Shown here one piece after another: positions 22,379 through 31,085 of a DNA stretch of 32,243 bases (position 1 is its first letter; every line of letters begins with the position of its first letter). The notes under the pieces are model-generated. The model was given only the letters and a program-made list of their open reading frames with translations, did not search any database and was not told the DNA's origin. The stretch covers positions 1-32,243 of the forward strand of contig JAICQP010000011.1 of assembly GCA_025937815.1 (NCBI GenBank). The letters run 5' to 3'. The DNA is from Gemmatimonadota bacterium (GTDB lineage: Bacteria; Gemmatimonadota; Gemmatimonadetes; JACCXV01; JAHWKZ01). The translations under genes were made by a program, and so were the position numbers.

Positions 22379-23755
22379 TCAGGCCTCCACGACTTCGACC
22401 TCGATGCCGGGCTCGATCGCGGACCGGTCGATGAGCGCCGGCCAGTACGCGACGATGTCCTGCACGCGCGGCCGCCCGCCGGCGAAGCCGGTCACGCTGG
22501 GCGGGCCCGACAGGATGAGCGGCGCGATCTCGCGCGTGAAGCGCTCCACCGGCGCCTTCTCCGCGCTCTTGACCGCCACCCGGAGCTCGACCTCGGGCAG
22601 GTCCTCGGGGGGCGGACCCGCGAGCGGTCCGTGGGTGGCGTTCCAGCCCACGTACTCGGTGCGGATCTCGTCGAACGACAGGCCCAGGCGGTCGAGCCGC
22701 GCGCGCAGGACCGCGTCGGCCTTCTGCGCCTTGGCTACCGCGTCCGGCCAGGCGTAGACCAGCGTGCCGACCGCCTTGAAGCCCGCGCGGTAGCTGATCG
22801 AGACCTTGAGCATGTCGGTGCGCGGCCGCCCCTTCACGCCGTGGACGCGCACCCGATCCGGCCCGTCCGCCTCGAGCCGGATCGTGGTGAAGTCCGCGAT
22901 CCCGTCGGGGGTGATGTATTCCCTCGGGTCTCCCATCTCGTACAGGACCTGCTCCTTCACGATCGCCGGCGTGATGCGGCCACCGGTTCCGTCGTGCTTG
23001 GTGAGGACGAACGGGCCCTCGGGGGTGGCTTCCACGATCGGGTAGCCCACGTCGGCGAGATCGGGGATCGTCTCCCAGTCGATCATGCAGTTTCCGCCCG
23101 AGGCCTGCGCGCCGCACTCGTTGATGTGCCCCGCAACGATCCCGTGGGCGATCCGGTCCCAGTCGTCCCAGCTCCAGCCGAAGGCGTGGATCATGGGCGC
23201 GTAGGTGAGCGCGGTGTCGGTCGAGCGCCCGGTGACGATGACGTCCGCGCCGCGCGCCAGCGCCTCCACGATCGGCGCCGCGCCGATGTACGCGTTGGCG
23301 CTCTCAACCAGGTCGAGGACTTCCGAGAGCGGCCGGCCGTCGTCCATGTTCGCCAGCTCGTGGCCGGCGGCGATCAGGTCCGGCAGCCGCTCCAGGATGT
23401 CGTCCCCCGTCACGGTGCCGATTCGCGCCCGGTCCGCGACCCCCGCCGCGCGCGCGGCCTCGACCAGCCCTTCGCGGCAGCCGGCGATGTTGACTCCCCC
23501 GGCGTTCGAGATGACCCGGATCCCCTTCTCGACGATGTCGGGGAAGATCTCCTCGAGGAGCGGCACGAAGTCGCGCGCGTATCCCTGCGAGGGGTCGCGG
23601 GCCTTCTGCTTCTGGAGGATCGACATCGTCACCTCGGCCAGGTAGTCCAGCATGAGGAAGTCGATGGGCCCCCGCCGGACCTGTTCGATCGGCGCGTCGA
23701 GGCGGTCCCCCCAGAACCCCTGGCCGCAGGCGATCCGGAGCGCGCGCCTGCTCAC
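22379..23755 (-). CDS. AtuA N-terminal-domain (DUF1446) protein
   Basis: This 458-residue protein starts at GTG 23755, overlapping the upstream cyclase stop (GTGA). Conserved blocks are [16 protein letters not shown] near the N-terminus, then [45 protein letters not shown] and [10 protein letters not shown], all characteristic of DUF1446/AtuA, a protein needed for citronellol/geraniol degradation in Pseudomonas. The AtuA C-terminal domain is absent here and encoded separately at 20458-20826. The catalytic activity of AtuA has not been defined, so only a role in acyl-CoA or terpene-type catabolism is suggested. Confidence 0.9.
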   Translation of the reverse strand: MSRRALRIACGQGFWGDRLDAPIEQVRRGPIDFLMLDYLAEVTMSILQKQKARDPSQGYARDFVPLLEEIFPDIVEKGIRVISNAGGVNIAGCREGLVEAARAAGVADRARIGTVTGDDILERLPDLIAAGHELANMDDGRPLSEVLDLVESANAYIGAAPIVEALARGADVIVTGRSTDTALTYAPMIHAFGWSWDDWDRIAHGIVAGHINECGAQASGGNCMIDWETIPDLADVGYPIVEATPEGPFVLTKHDGTGGRITPAIVKEQVLYEMGDPREYITPDGIADFTTIRLEADGPDRVRVHGVKGRPRTDMLKVSISYRAGFKAVGTLVYAWPDAVAKAQKADAVLRARLDRLGLSFDEIRTEYVGWNATHGPLAGPPPEDLPEVELRVAVKSAEKAPVERFTREIAPLILSGPPSVTGFAGGRPRVQDIVAYWPALIDRSAIEPGIEVEVVEA

Positions 23756-25740
23756 GGGCCGGGCAGCCACGTCGCCCGATCGGGCTGGGGCACGCGGTCC
23801 AGGCCGATCCGCTCCACGAGCGCCTGGAAGCGGGGGTCGTCCCGCAGCGGGTCCAGGTGGGGCGAGCGGGGAAGCCGGATCAGGTACCAGTCGTTCTCGG
23901 CGACCGCGCGGTCGAGCATCTCCAGGGCGCCTTCCCGGTCCCCCCTCCAGATGCGGCTCCACCCGACGAACGAGAGCGGCCACCCGGAGTCCTCCCCTAT
24001 CGCCCTCAACGCCTCGAGGTACGGCGCCACGTCGCCTTCCGTCAGGGCGCGTCGCGCCGCGTCCGCCCGCGCGCGGTCGAGGTAGCCGAGCCATTCGAAC
24101 TCCCCGATCGCCTCGGCGTACCGCTTCGTGATCACGCTGATCTCCATGAGCTTGTAATGAGGGGCGCGGAAGGATGGATCCAGGTCGAGCGCCTCCCGGT
24201 AGAGGCGTGTCGCCTCGTCGAACTCGCGCGCCATGAGGTGGACGTTCCCGGCCTCGGTGATCACGACGAGCGACAGCGGATCGAGCTCGCGCGCATGGGC
24301 GATCTGCTCGAACGCTTCGTCGAACCGGCCCATGGCGGCCAGGTAGTGTGCGTACCATTGCCGGGCGTTGGCGTCGCCGGGGTTGCATTCCAGGGCGCAG
24401 CGGAAGCTCGCCTCGGCCCCCGTCCAATCCCGCTGGTAGATGCGGATCATCCCCTGCGCGGCGCACGCTTCGGCGCAGCCCGGGTCGAGCTCGAGCGCCC
24501 GCGCGATCTCCGCCACGGCACGTTTTGTGTCGACCTCGCCGGCCTCGCGTCCCCAATGGAGCTGGAGCACGCACGCGCTGGCCATACCCGCGTGCGCCGG
24601 CGCGTACCCGGGGTCCGCCGCGATCGATCGCTCGAAGTGGTCGATCGCGCGTCCCAGGTCCACCGTCGTCCGGCGGTTGAGGAACCAAAGGCCCCGCAGA
24701 TACTCCTGGTACCCCGGCACGCTCGTCGGCGCGGCCGCGAGCCGGGCCTTCTCACCCGGCGACAGCTTGACCTTGAGCGCGTCGACGATCCGCTCGGCGA
24801 CGTCGGTCTGGATCGCGAAGATGTCCTCCAGGTCGCGGTCGTACTTCTCCGCCCACAGGTGCCCGTCGGTCGCCGCGTCGACGAGCTGCGCCGTGATGCG
24901 GACCCGGGAGCCGGCATGGCGCACGCTGCCCTCGAGGATCGAAGCCACGCCGAGCTCGCGGCCGATCTCGCGCACGCCGGCGCTCGACCCCTTGTAGCGC
25001 ATGACGGAGGTGCGGCTGATCACCTTGAGACCCTCTACCCGGGCGAGCGACGTGAGGATCTCCTCCGTCACGCCGTCGGAGAAATACTCGTCGCTCGCGT
25101 CACGGGAGAGATTCGCGAACGGAAGCACGGCGATCGACCTGTCGACCACCCGATCCGCGGGTCCCGTGACGGAGGGGGCCTCCTCCCTGTCCGCCGCTCG
25201 AACGCGAAAGACCTGCAGCGGCTGGCCGTACCCCTTGAGCGAACGCGCCCCGAGCGGGTCGAACCGGAAGCCCCGTCCGTGGCGCAGCGCGCGCGCCGCA
25301 TCTTCGCTGACCACGATGTCGCCGGGGTCGGCTACGGCCTGGATCCGCGCGGCGAGGTTGACCCCGTCCCCGTAGACGTCGCCATCCGGCGCCCCCGCAA
25401 CCTCTCCGACGTGGAGTCCGATCCTCAATTCGGTTGCTGCCGGCGAGCCGGGCGGCGGGAACGCCCCGCGAAGCGCGAACGCGGCCTCGAGAGCGGCTCG
25501 GGCGCTGGCAAACTCGGCCAGGGCTCCGTCGCCCAGGAACTTGACCACGCGCCCGCGCCCCTCCACCGCCGCGCGCATCGCTCGCTGGAACTCCGCCACG
25601 GCGGCGAGCGCTGCGTCCTCGTCGTTGTCGGCGAGCCGGGTGAAGCCGACGATGTCCGCGAACCAGACGGCAGCGAGCCGGCGGTCGAGACCGCCACCGG
25701 TCTCGCCGGTGGCGTTCGGGGGGCGATGTGGAGGCATCAC
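23752..25740 (-). CDS. class III cyclase / TolB-like / TPR regulator
   Basis: This is a 662-residue protein. The GTG at 25740 is followed by ATG 25737, so either may be the start; no clear ribosome-binding site is seen. Domains: a class III cyclase (about 20-185) with metal Asp D29 and D71, K67, D121, N128 and R132 all present; a TolB/FlgO-like domain beginning [14 protein letters not shown] (201-214); then a TPR array to about 600. No TM segment is visible. The cyclase-TolB-TPR plan is common in Acidobacteriota, Gemmatimonadota and rhizobia as putative signalling proteins. It heads the AtuA/glycosyltransferase/hydratase gene string, with a GTGA overlap to the next gene. Intact catalytic residues suggest it is an active cAMP-forming enzyme. 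Confidence 0.9.
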   Translation of the reverse strand: MMPPHRPPNATGETGGGLDRRLAAVWFADIVGFTRLADNDEDAALAAVAEFQRAMRAAVEGRGRVVKFLGDGALAEFASARAALEAAFALRGAFPPPGSPAATELRIGLHVGEVAGAPDGDVYGDGVNLAARIQAVADPGDIVVSEDAARALRHGRGFRFDPLGARSLKGYGQPLQVFRVRAADREEAPSVTGPADRVVDRSIAVLPFANLSRDASDEYFSDGVTEEILTSLARVEGLKVISRTSVMRYKGSSAGVREIGRELGVASILEGSVRHAGSRVRITAQLVDAATDGHLWAEKYDRDLEDIFAIQTDVAERIVDALKVKLSPGEKARLAAAPTSVPGYQEYLRGLWFLNRRTTVDLGRAIDHFERSIAADPGYAPAHAGMASACVLQLHWGREAGEVDTKRAVAEIARALELDPGCAEACAAQGMIRIYQRDWTGAEASFRCALECNPGDANARQWYAHYLAAMGRFDEAFEQIAHARELDPLSLVVITEAGNVHLMAREFDEATRLYREALDLDPSFRAPHYKLMEISVITKRYAEAIGEFEWLGYLDRARADAARRALTEGDVAPYLEALRAIGEDSGWPLSFVGWSRIWRGDREGALEMLDRAVAENDWYLIRLPRSPHLDPLRDDPRFQALVERIGLDRVPQPDRATWLPGP

Positions 25741-25855
25741 CGCGAAGCTAACGACCCCACCCGACCCCGTCCCCCCGCCGTTGGAGGGGGCCCCGCGAGA
25801 AAGAGAGGGCCAGTCGTCGACGGACAGCCACGGGCGCGCGACGAGGCTCTTCCGA

Positions 25856-25920
25856 GGCGTGGTGGATTCCCACGCCGCAGGAAGAACGAGGAGCCCAACG
25901 CAGCAGACGAGTCGTTTTCA
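25856..25920 (+). repeat. 65-bp dispersed repeat, copy 2
   Basis: This is the second copy of the element at 18976-19040. It has the same opening hairpin (GGCGTGG/CCACGCC, 25856-25876) and the same closing GCAGACGAGTCGTTTTCA. It lies 5 bp from the stop codon of the minus-strand molybdoprotein gene, again at the 3' end of an unrelated gene. The rest of the 185-bp gap (25741-25925) shows no gene. Confidence 0.7.
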
Positions 25921-25925
25921 GCGAC

Positions 25926-26624
25926 CTACAAAGCTGCGTACCAGTCGTAGCCCTTGTCTTCCCAGTACCCCCCCGTCGACTCCGGCACGAACCGCACGCC
26001 CGTCAGGTACTTCACGCTCTTGTACCCGTACTTGAGGTTCGAGTACAGCCGCGCGGGCGCGCCGTGACCGGGGGCCAGCCACGAGCCGTTGAGGCCGATC
26101 GCGATCAGAGTCTGCGGGTGGAGCGCGCTCTCCCTGTCCCAGCTCGACCAGTAGCCGGCATCGAAGGAGCGGAAGTCGACGAATCCGGCCGCGGTGTCGG
26201 CCCCCGCCACGCGCGCGATCTCGGCCAGCCGCACGCCCGTCCACGCGGCCACCGCCGTCCACCCCTCGATGCAGTAGTGGCGGAGGCGAAGTGTCACGCG
26301 CGGCATCGCGGCGAGGTCGGAGAGGGAGAGCGAGAGCGGCCGCCGCACCATGCCCGAGACCTCGAGTCGCCAGACCGCGGGATCGACCCGCGGCATCATC
26401 GGGCTGATGAAGTACTGCGGGAACGAGGGACTCTCGCTCCCGGCCGGCTCGATCCGCACGTGCGGCCCGCCGGGAGGGGCGAGCGCCCGCTGGAGCCAGC
26501 GGTTGGGACGGTCCCAGGCACGTAGGAGCGGCCACAGCGGCCCGCCGTCCCAGCCGCAGCCGGCGGCCGTGAATCCGGCCGCCGTCAGCGCCGCCCGCTT
26601 CAGGAAATCACGCCTGTCTGACAT
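25926..26624 (-). CDS. Tat-exported molybdopterin-binding oxidoreductase (sulfite-oxidase fold)
   Basis: This 232-residue protein starts at ATG 26624 (GGAAGG upstream). The N-terminus RRDFLKRAALTAAGFTAAGC combines a twin-arginine motif with a lipobox-like AAGC (C23). The sulfite-oxidase/YedY-type domain shows the molybdenum-ligating Cys in RHYCIEGW (C118), followed by WTGVRLAEI, then SFDAGYWSSWD and the conserved ending KYLTGVRFV...GYWEDKGYDWY. Family members reduce or oxidise small S- or N-oxides in the periplasm and often work with a membrane cytochrome b. A cytochrome b fragment of the right type is encoded on the same strand at the right edge, but 5 kb away. Substrate unknown. Confidence 0.9.
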   Translation of the reverse strand: MSDRRDFLKRAALTAAGFTAAGCGWDGGPLWPLLRAWDRPNRWLQRALAPPGGPHVRIEPAGSESPSFPQYFISPMMPRVDPAVWRLEVSGMVRRPLSLSLSDLAAMPRVTLRLRHYCIEGWTAVAAWTGVRLAEIARVAGADTAAGFVDFRSFDAGYWSSWDRESALHPQTLIAIGLNGSWLAPGHGAPARLYSNLKYGYKSVKYLTGVRFVPESTGGYWEDKGYDWYAAL

Positions 26625-26662
26625 GTGCCTTCCAATGCGGGATCTCATTCTATTCTGCGAGT

Positions 26663-27217
26663 CTAGGGAGTGGAGGCGTCCTCCGCGTCGGCCATCGGGC
26701 CGTCGCTGTTCCAGATGTCCAGCACGGTCACCCACTGCCCGTCGCGATTCTCGTGGATGGACGTCCACTTGCCAGTGTCGTCGAACGGCTGGCCGTCCAC
26801 GGTGTTCGTGCTCGTGAACGTACCGTAGCCGTACGCGAGGTCGCCCGAGGCGGATACCTCGACGCCGTCGGTCACGATGTCGATCGCGGTGAACGGCGCC
26901 GCCGTCATCATCTCGACGAACCCTGACTCGATCTCCGCGCGACCGGACATCATCGGCGCACCGGGTGCGAGGACCACGGCGTCCTCGGCATAGATGGCTG
27001 CCAGGGCGGCTCCGTCGTTCGTCAGGGCGGTGGTCTCCCACGCATCCCCGAAGTCGTCGAGCGCCTGCCGAACGGCGGCGGGGTCGACCGCGGAGGCCTC
27101 TTCGGTGGATCCCGCTTCCGTTGTGGATCCTGTTTCGGTGGCCGGCTCCTGCTGACAGCCGGCGATCAGTGCGACGGCCACGGCGGCCGCGAACAGCGGC
27201 ATCGCGTGCTTCGGCAT
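26663..27217 (-). CDS. SnoaL/DUF4440-like lipoprotein
   Basis: This is a 184-residue precursor from ATG 27217 (GGAG 8 nt upstream). The signal peptide with lipobox LIAGC is followed by a Thr/Glu-rich linker (TETGSTTEAGSTEEAS). A SnoaL-like cone fold follows, seen in the helix RQALDDFGDAWETTALTNDG, AAIYAEDAVVLAPGAPMMSG and the ending WVTVLDIWNSD. Such domains bind small hydrophobic ligands or act as isomerase-like enzymes; no catalytic residue set is diagnostic here. Surface or periplasmic location is inferred. It is 38 bp upstream of the molybdoprotein gene on the same strand, so the two may be co-transcribed, and divergent to the formate dehydrogenase operon. Confidence 0.82.
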   Translation of the reverse strand: MPKHAMPLFAAAVAVALIAGCQQEPATETGSTTEAGSTEEASAVDPAAVRQALDDFGDAWETTALTNDGAALAAIYAEDAVVLAPGAPMMSGRAEIESGFVEMMTAAPFTAIDIVTDGVEVSASGDLAYGYGTFTSTNTVDGQPFDDTGKWTSIHENRDGQWVTVLDIWNSDGPMADAEDASTP

Positions 27218-27264
27218 GCTCGAGTCTCCAGGTACGGGTGAGGATTCGGGTAAGGGGACGAGAT

Positions 27265-27294
27265 ATTGTATCCGAACTCCGGCTGGCGTAGCAA
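27265..27294 (-). promoter_or_regulatory. candidate sigma70 promoter for the SnoaL-like lipoprotein
   Basis: On the minus strand TTGCTA (27289-27294) and TACAAT (27265-27270) are separated by 18 bp. The -10 ends 48 bp before the ATG at 27217. The match is moderate but sits in a locally AT-richer divergent gap (27218-27355), as expected for a promoter. Confidence 0.45.
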
Positions 27295-27355
27295 ATACCT
27301 TCGTGTTGCTTCCCCGGCGAATGCCGCGGTAGACTGGCGAGGAAAAGGAGGCGCA

Positions 27356-29263
27356 ATGAAGAACCGTCACGCGCGGCTCACGCGACCCCTCGTCCGCGAA
27401 GACGGCCGGCTCCGGCCGGCGTCCTGGGACGAGGCGCTCGAACGGGCCGCCGACGGGTTCCGGCGGGTGACGGCGGAGCATGGGCCGAGCTCCTTCGGGC
27501 TATTCAGCTGCTCGAAGACGACGAACGAGCTCAATTACCTGACCCAGAAGTTCGCTCGCTCCGTCATCGGCTCGAACAACGTCGACAGCTGCAACCGCAC
27601 CTGACACGCTCCCAGCGTCGTCGGTCTGGCGACGGTATTCGGAGCGGGGGGTGGAACCAGCTCGTACCAGGAGATCGAGGAGACGGACGTCATCCTCCTG
27701 TGGGGGTCGAACGCCCGCGAGACGCACCCGATCTTCTTCCATCACCTCCTGAAGGGCGTCCGGAACGGGGCCGAGCTGTTCGTCATCGATCCCCGCCGGA
27801 CGAGCTCCGCGAAGTGGGCCCACCAATGGCTGGCGATCGACGTCGGATCGGACATCGCGCTGGCCAACGCGGTCGCCCGGGAGATCATCCACGCGGGCCT
27901 CGAGAACCGGACATTCATCGAGCGCGCGACGACCGGCTTCGACGAGTACCGCGAGTCGGTGGAGCCGTGGACGCTCGAGCGCGGGGCGGAAGTCACGGGC
28001 GTCGCGCCGGAGGAGATCCGACGGCTCGCCCACGCCTATGCCCGGGCCGGCAGGGCCCAGATCTGCTGGACCCTGGGTATCACCGAGCACCACAACGCCG
28101 CGGACAACGTCTTCGCGCTCATCAACCTGGGACTCCTGACCGGGCATGTCGGCCGCTACGGGTCGGGCCTCTGCCCGCTGCGGGGGCAGAACAACGTCCA
28201 GGGCGGCGGCGACATGGGCGCGATCCCGAACAAGCTGCCCGGCTTCCAGGACGTCGAAGCCGCAGTGGCGAGGGAGAAGTTCGAACGGGCGTGGGGTGTG
28301 AAGATCCCAGCCCGCCGGGGGTGGCACATCAGCCAGATGTTCGAGGCGATGGAGGAGGGGAAGCTGAGGACGCTTTTCGTCGTGGGGGAGAATCCGGCGC
28401 AGTCGGAGGCCGACGCCACCAAGACCCGCCGGATTCTCGAGGGTCTCGAGCACATGGTCGTCCAGGACATCTTCGCCACCGCGACGGCACAGATGGCCGA
28501 CGTCGTCCTTCCGGCGGCGGCCGGCTGGGCCGAGACCGAAGGCACGGTGACGAGCAGCGAGCGGCGGGTCCAGCGCGTGCGGAAGGCGCTCGATCCGCCG
28601 GGCGAAGCCAGAGACGACCTGCTCATCCTCGCCGATCTCGCCCGGCGGCTCGGCCACGAGTGGGGCGCGCCCACCGCGGAAGCGGTGTGGGACGAGCTGC
28701 GGTCGCTCTCGCCGATGCACGCCGGGATGAGCTACTCCCGGCTCGACGAGATGGGCGGGATCCAGTGGCCGTGCCCAGACGAGACGCACCCCGGCACGCT
28801 GTTCCTGCACGGGCGCCTGTGGGAGGAGCCGCGGGAAGGGCCCCCGGCCCCGTTCGTCCCGGTCGAGTACGCGCCGCCGGTCGACGAGCTGACGGACGAG
28901 TATCCGATCCGGCTGACGACCGGGCGCTGTCTGGACTCGTTCAACACCGGCGTCCAGACCGCGCGATACACGGCCCCTATCCGCCGCGGCGGCTGCGTCG
29001 AGCTCTCGCCCGAGGACGCGGAGACCCTCGAGGTCGCCGACGGCCAGCGGGTGCGAGTGACGTCGAGGCGCGGCTCGGTCGAGGGGCCGGTGCGGATCGA
29101 TCCGGGCCTCCGGCCCGGGCTCGCGTTCATGACCCTCCACTTCCCGGACGAGGTCGACACGAACCTGCTGACGATCGACGCCTGGGATCCGAAATCGGGA
29201 ACGGCCGAGTTCAAGGCCAGCGCGGTCCGGATCGAGAAGCTCGAGCCGGCCCTCGCCGGCTGA
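27356..29263 (+). CDS. fdhA: selenocysteine formate dehydrogenase catalytic subunit, lacking N-terminal Fe-S domain
   Basis: This 635-codon gene is read through an in-frame TGA (27602-27604), which I assign to selenocysteine at residue 83. ATG 27356 has AAGGAGG 5 nt upstream. It is the molybdenum/tungsten bis-MGD catalytic part of formate dehydrogenase. The context NVDSCNRT-U-HAPSV aligns with E. coli FdhF around Sec140-His141. LRGQNNVQGGGDMG places Arg276 exactly 193 residues after Sec, the same distance as Sec140 to Arg333 in FdhF. Downstream MGD-binding blocks and the C-terminal beta-barrel domain (LTDEYPIRLTTGR...) are complete. The N-terminal [4Fe-4S] domain with its CxxCxxxC motif is missing; the protein starts at RLTRPLVREDG. 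That domain is encoded at the end of the operon. It oxidises formate to CO2, presumably passing electrons to NAD+ via the downstream subunits. Confidence 0.95.
27605..27645 (+). promoter_or_regulatory. bacterial SECIS element
   Basis: Directly after the TGA, a hairpin forms with lower stem GCTCC (27608-27612)/GGAGC (27641-27645) and upper stem CGTCG (27616-27620)/CGACG (27630-27634). A bulged U and a C-G pair close the apical loop GGUCU (27623-27627). Eighteen nucleotides lie between the UGA and GGUCU, the same as in E. coli fdhF. SelB recognises this loop to insert selenocysteine. Confidence 0.92.
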
Positions 29264-29273
29264 GGGTCGCGCG

Positions 29274-31085
29274 GTGGACCTGAAGCTCATGGCGGCCGCG
29301 CCGGGCGCGGCCGAGCGCGAGGCCGTGGACGCCTTTCTGGCGTCGCTCGCCGAGCCCGCCGGCGAGATGCCGCCCCCCCGCCATCTCCTGCTGCCCGCGC
29401 TCCACGCCCTCGTCGACGCGATCGGCTGGGTCAGCGAGGGCGGGCTCAACCACGTCTGCGAGCGGTTCGGGATCCCGCCTGCCGAGGCCTACGGCGTGGC
29501 CAGCTTCTACGCGCTCTTGCCGACGGAGCCGCGTGCGCCGGTCGTCATCCACGCGTGCGACGACATCGTCTGCCGAATGGCGGGAGCGCACCGGGTCGCG
29601 GCCGTCCTCGAGGAGGTGCTCGGCCCCGCCGGCGGGACCGACGCCGTCACGTGGCTTCCGAGCCCCTGCGTCGGGGCGTGCGACCGGGCGCCGGCCGCGT
29701 TCGTCCAGCGCTCCAACGCGGAGAACGCGACCGTCGACAGCCTCGCGCCGGGACTGCCCGTGGAGCGCCTGCTGGCGGATCTCGCGGGCCGGGAGGGAAC
29801 CGACCTTGCCCTTCCGCTGCGGTCCGGTAGCGTCCGGATCCCGCAGGTCGAAGACGGCGCCCAGGGCCTTCGCCTCCTCCGCCGCATCGGCCGCGTCGAT
29901 CCCGCGAGCCTCGACGACTACCAGGCGGCCGGCGGATACGATGCCCTTCGCCGGGCGATCGACCTGGGCCCGGCCGGCGTCATCCGCGAGGTCACCGACT
30001 CGCGTCTGATGGGCCGCGGCGGCGCGGCCTTTCCCGCGGGCCGCAAGTGGTCCGCCGTGGCCTCCGCGCCTGCCCGACCCCACTTCCTGATCTGCAACGC
30101 CGACGAATCCGAGCCGGGGACGTTCAAGGACCGGGCCCTCATGGAGGAAGACCCGTTCGCGCTCATCGAGGCGATGACGATCGCCGGCTTCGCCACCGGC
30201 TGCGAGAAATCCTATCTCTACGTGCGAGGCGAGTATCCGGTCGCCACCGCCCGCCTCGATCATGCGATCCGCGAATGCAGGCATCAGGGCCTCCTCGGGG
30301 CGAACGTCATGGGAGCCGGCTTCGACTTCGACATCGAAATCCGTCGCGGCGGGGGGGCGTATATCTGCGGCGAGGAGACTGCGCTGTTCAACTCGATCGA
30401 GGGGTTTCGCGGCGAGCCGCGCAACAAGCCGCCGTTCCCGACGGACCGCGGTCTCTTCGGCAAGCCGACCGTAGTCAACAACGTCGAGACGCTGGTCAAT
30501 GTCCTGGACATCGTCCTCGAGGGCGGGCCCGCGTTCGCCACGCTGGGTACCGAGGGGTCGACCGGGACCAAGCTCTTCTGCGTTTCGGGAAGCGTTACGC
30601 GGCCGGGGCTCTACGAGGTCACGTTCGGCACGACGCTTCGCCAGCTCCTCGACCTCGCCGGCGGCGTGACGAGCGGCCGTCGGATGAAGGCGGTGCTCCT
30701 CGGCGGAGCAGCCGGGACCTTCGTCACACCCGAGCGGCTCGACCTTCCGCTGACCTTCGAGGCCACGCGCGAGGCCGGAGCCGCGCTCGGCTCGGGGGTG
30801 GTCGTCGTCTTCGACGACACCGTCGATCTCGCAGACATTCTGCTCAGGATCGCGGCCTTCTTCCGCCACGAGTCGTGCGGCCAGTGCGTTCCCTGTCGGG
30901 TGGGGACGGTCCGGCAGGAAGAAGCGCTCGAGCGACTGGTCGCCGGCGGGAACGAAGCCGCGCTTCTGGAAGAGATCGCCCGCGGCATGGGCGACGCGTC
31001 GATCTGTGGGCTCGGGCACACGGCGGGGCTCGCGGTCCGCTCGGCGCTCGGCCTGGGTCTGATCGGAAACGGAGGCCCCCGGTGA
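29274..31085 (+). CDS. NuoE-NuoF fusion, diaphorase subunit of NAD-dependent formate dehydrogenase
   Basis: This 603-residue fusion starts at GTG 29274 (GAGGG upstream), 10 bp after the catalytic gene. Residues 1-165 are a NuoE-like thioredoxin fold with a [2Fe-2S] site (C95, C100, C132, C136). Residues about 195-600 are NuoF-like: the FMN/NADH-binding GRGGAAFPAGRKW (247-259), GGGAYICGEETAL (359-371) and the [4Fe-4S] set ESCGQCVPC (C535, C538, C541) plus C578. In FdsB-type formate dehydrogenases and HoxF hydrogenases this unit transfers electrons to NAD+. E and F are separate proteins in many FDHs (FdsG, FdsB); here they are one chain, as in HoxF. Its stop overlaps the next gene's GTG. Confidence 0.95.
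   Translation: MDLKLMAAAPGAAEREAVDAFLASLAEPAGEMPPPRHLLLPALHALVDAIGWVSEGGLNHVCERFGIPPAEAYGVASFYALLPTEPRAPVVIHACDDIVCRMAGAHRVAAVLEEVLGPAGGTDAVTWLPSPCVGACDRAPAAFVQRSNAENATVDSLAPGLPVERLLADLAGREGTDLALPLRSGSVRIPQVEDGAQGLRLLRRIGRVDPASLDDYQAAGGYDALRRAIDLGPAGVIREVTDSRLMGRGGAAFPAGRKWSAVASAPARPHFLICNADESEPGTFKDRALMEEDPFALIEAMTIAGFATGCEKSYLYVRGEYPVATARLDHAIRECRHQGLLGANVMGAGFDFDIEIRRGGGAYICGEETALFNSIEGFRGEPRNKPPFPTDRGLFGKPTVVNNVETLVNVLDIVLEGGPAFATLGTEGSTGTKLFCVSGSVTRPGLYEVTFGTTLRQLLDLAGGVTSGRRMKAVLLGGAAGTFVTPERLDLPLTFEATREAGAALGSGVVVVFDDTVDLADILLRIAAFFRHESCGQCVPCRVGTVRQEEALERLVAGGNEAALLEEIARGMGDASICGLGHTAGLAVRSALGLGLIGNGGPR

Noticed and set aside
22379-24688. A long frame fusing AtuA with upstream sequence
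   Set aside because: Before GTG 23755 it is Arg/Gly/Pro-rich shadow of the cyclase-TolB-TPR gene with no homology.
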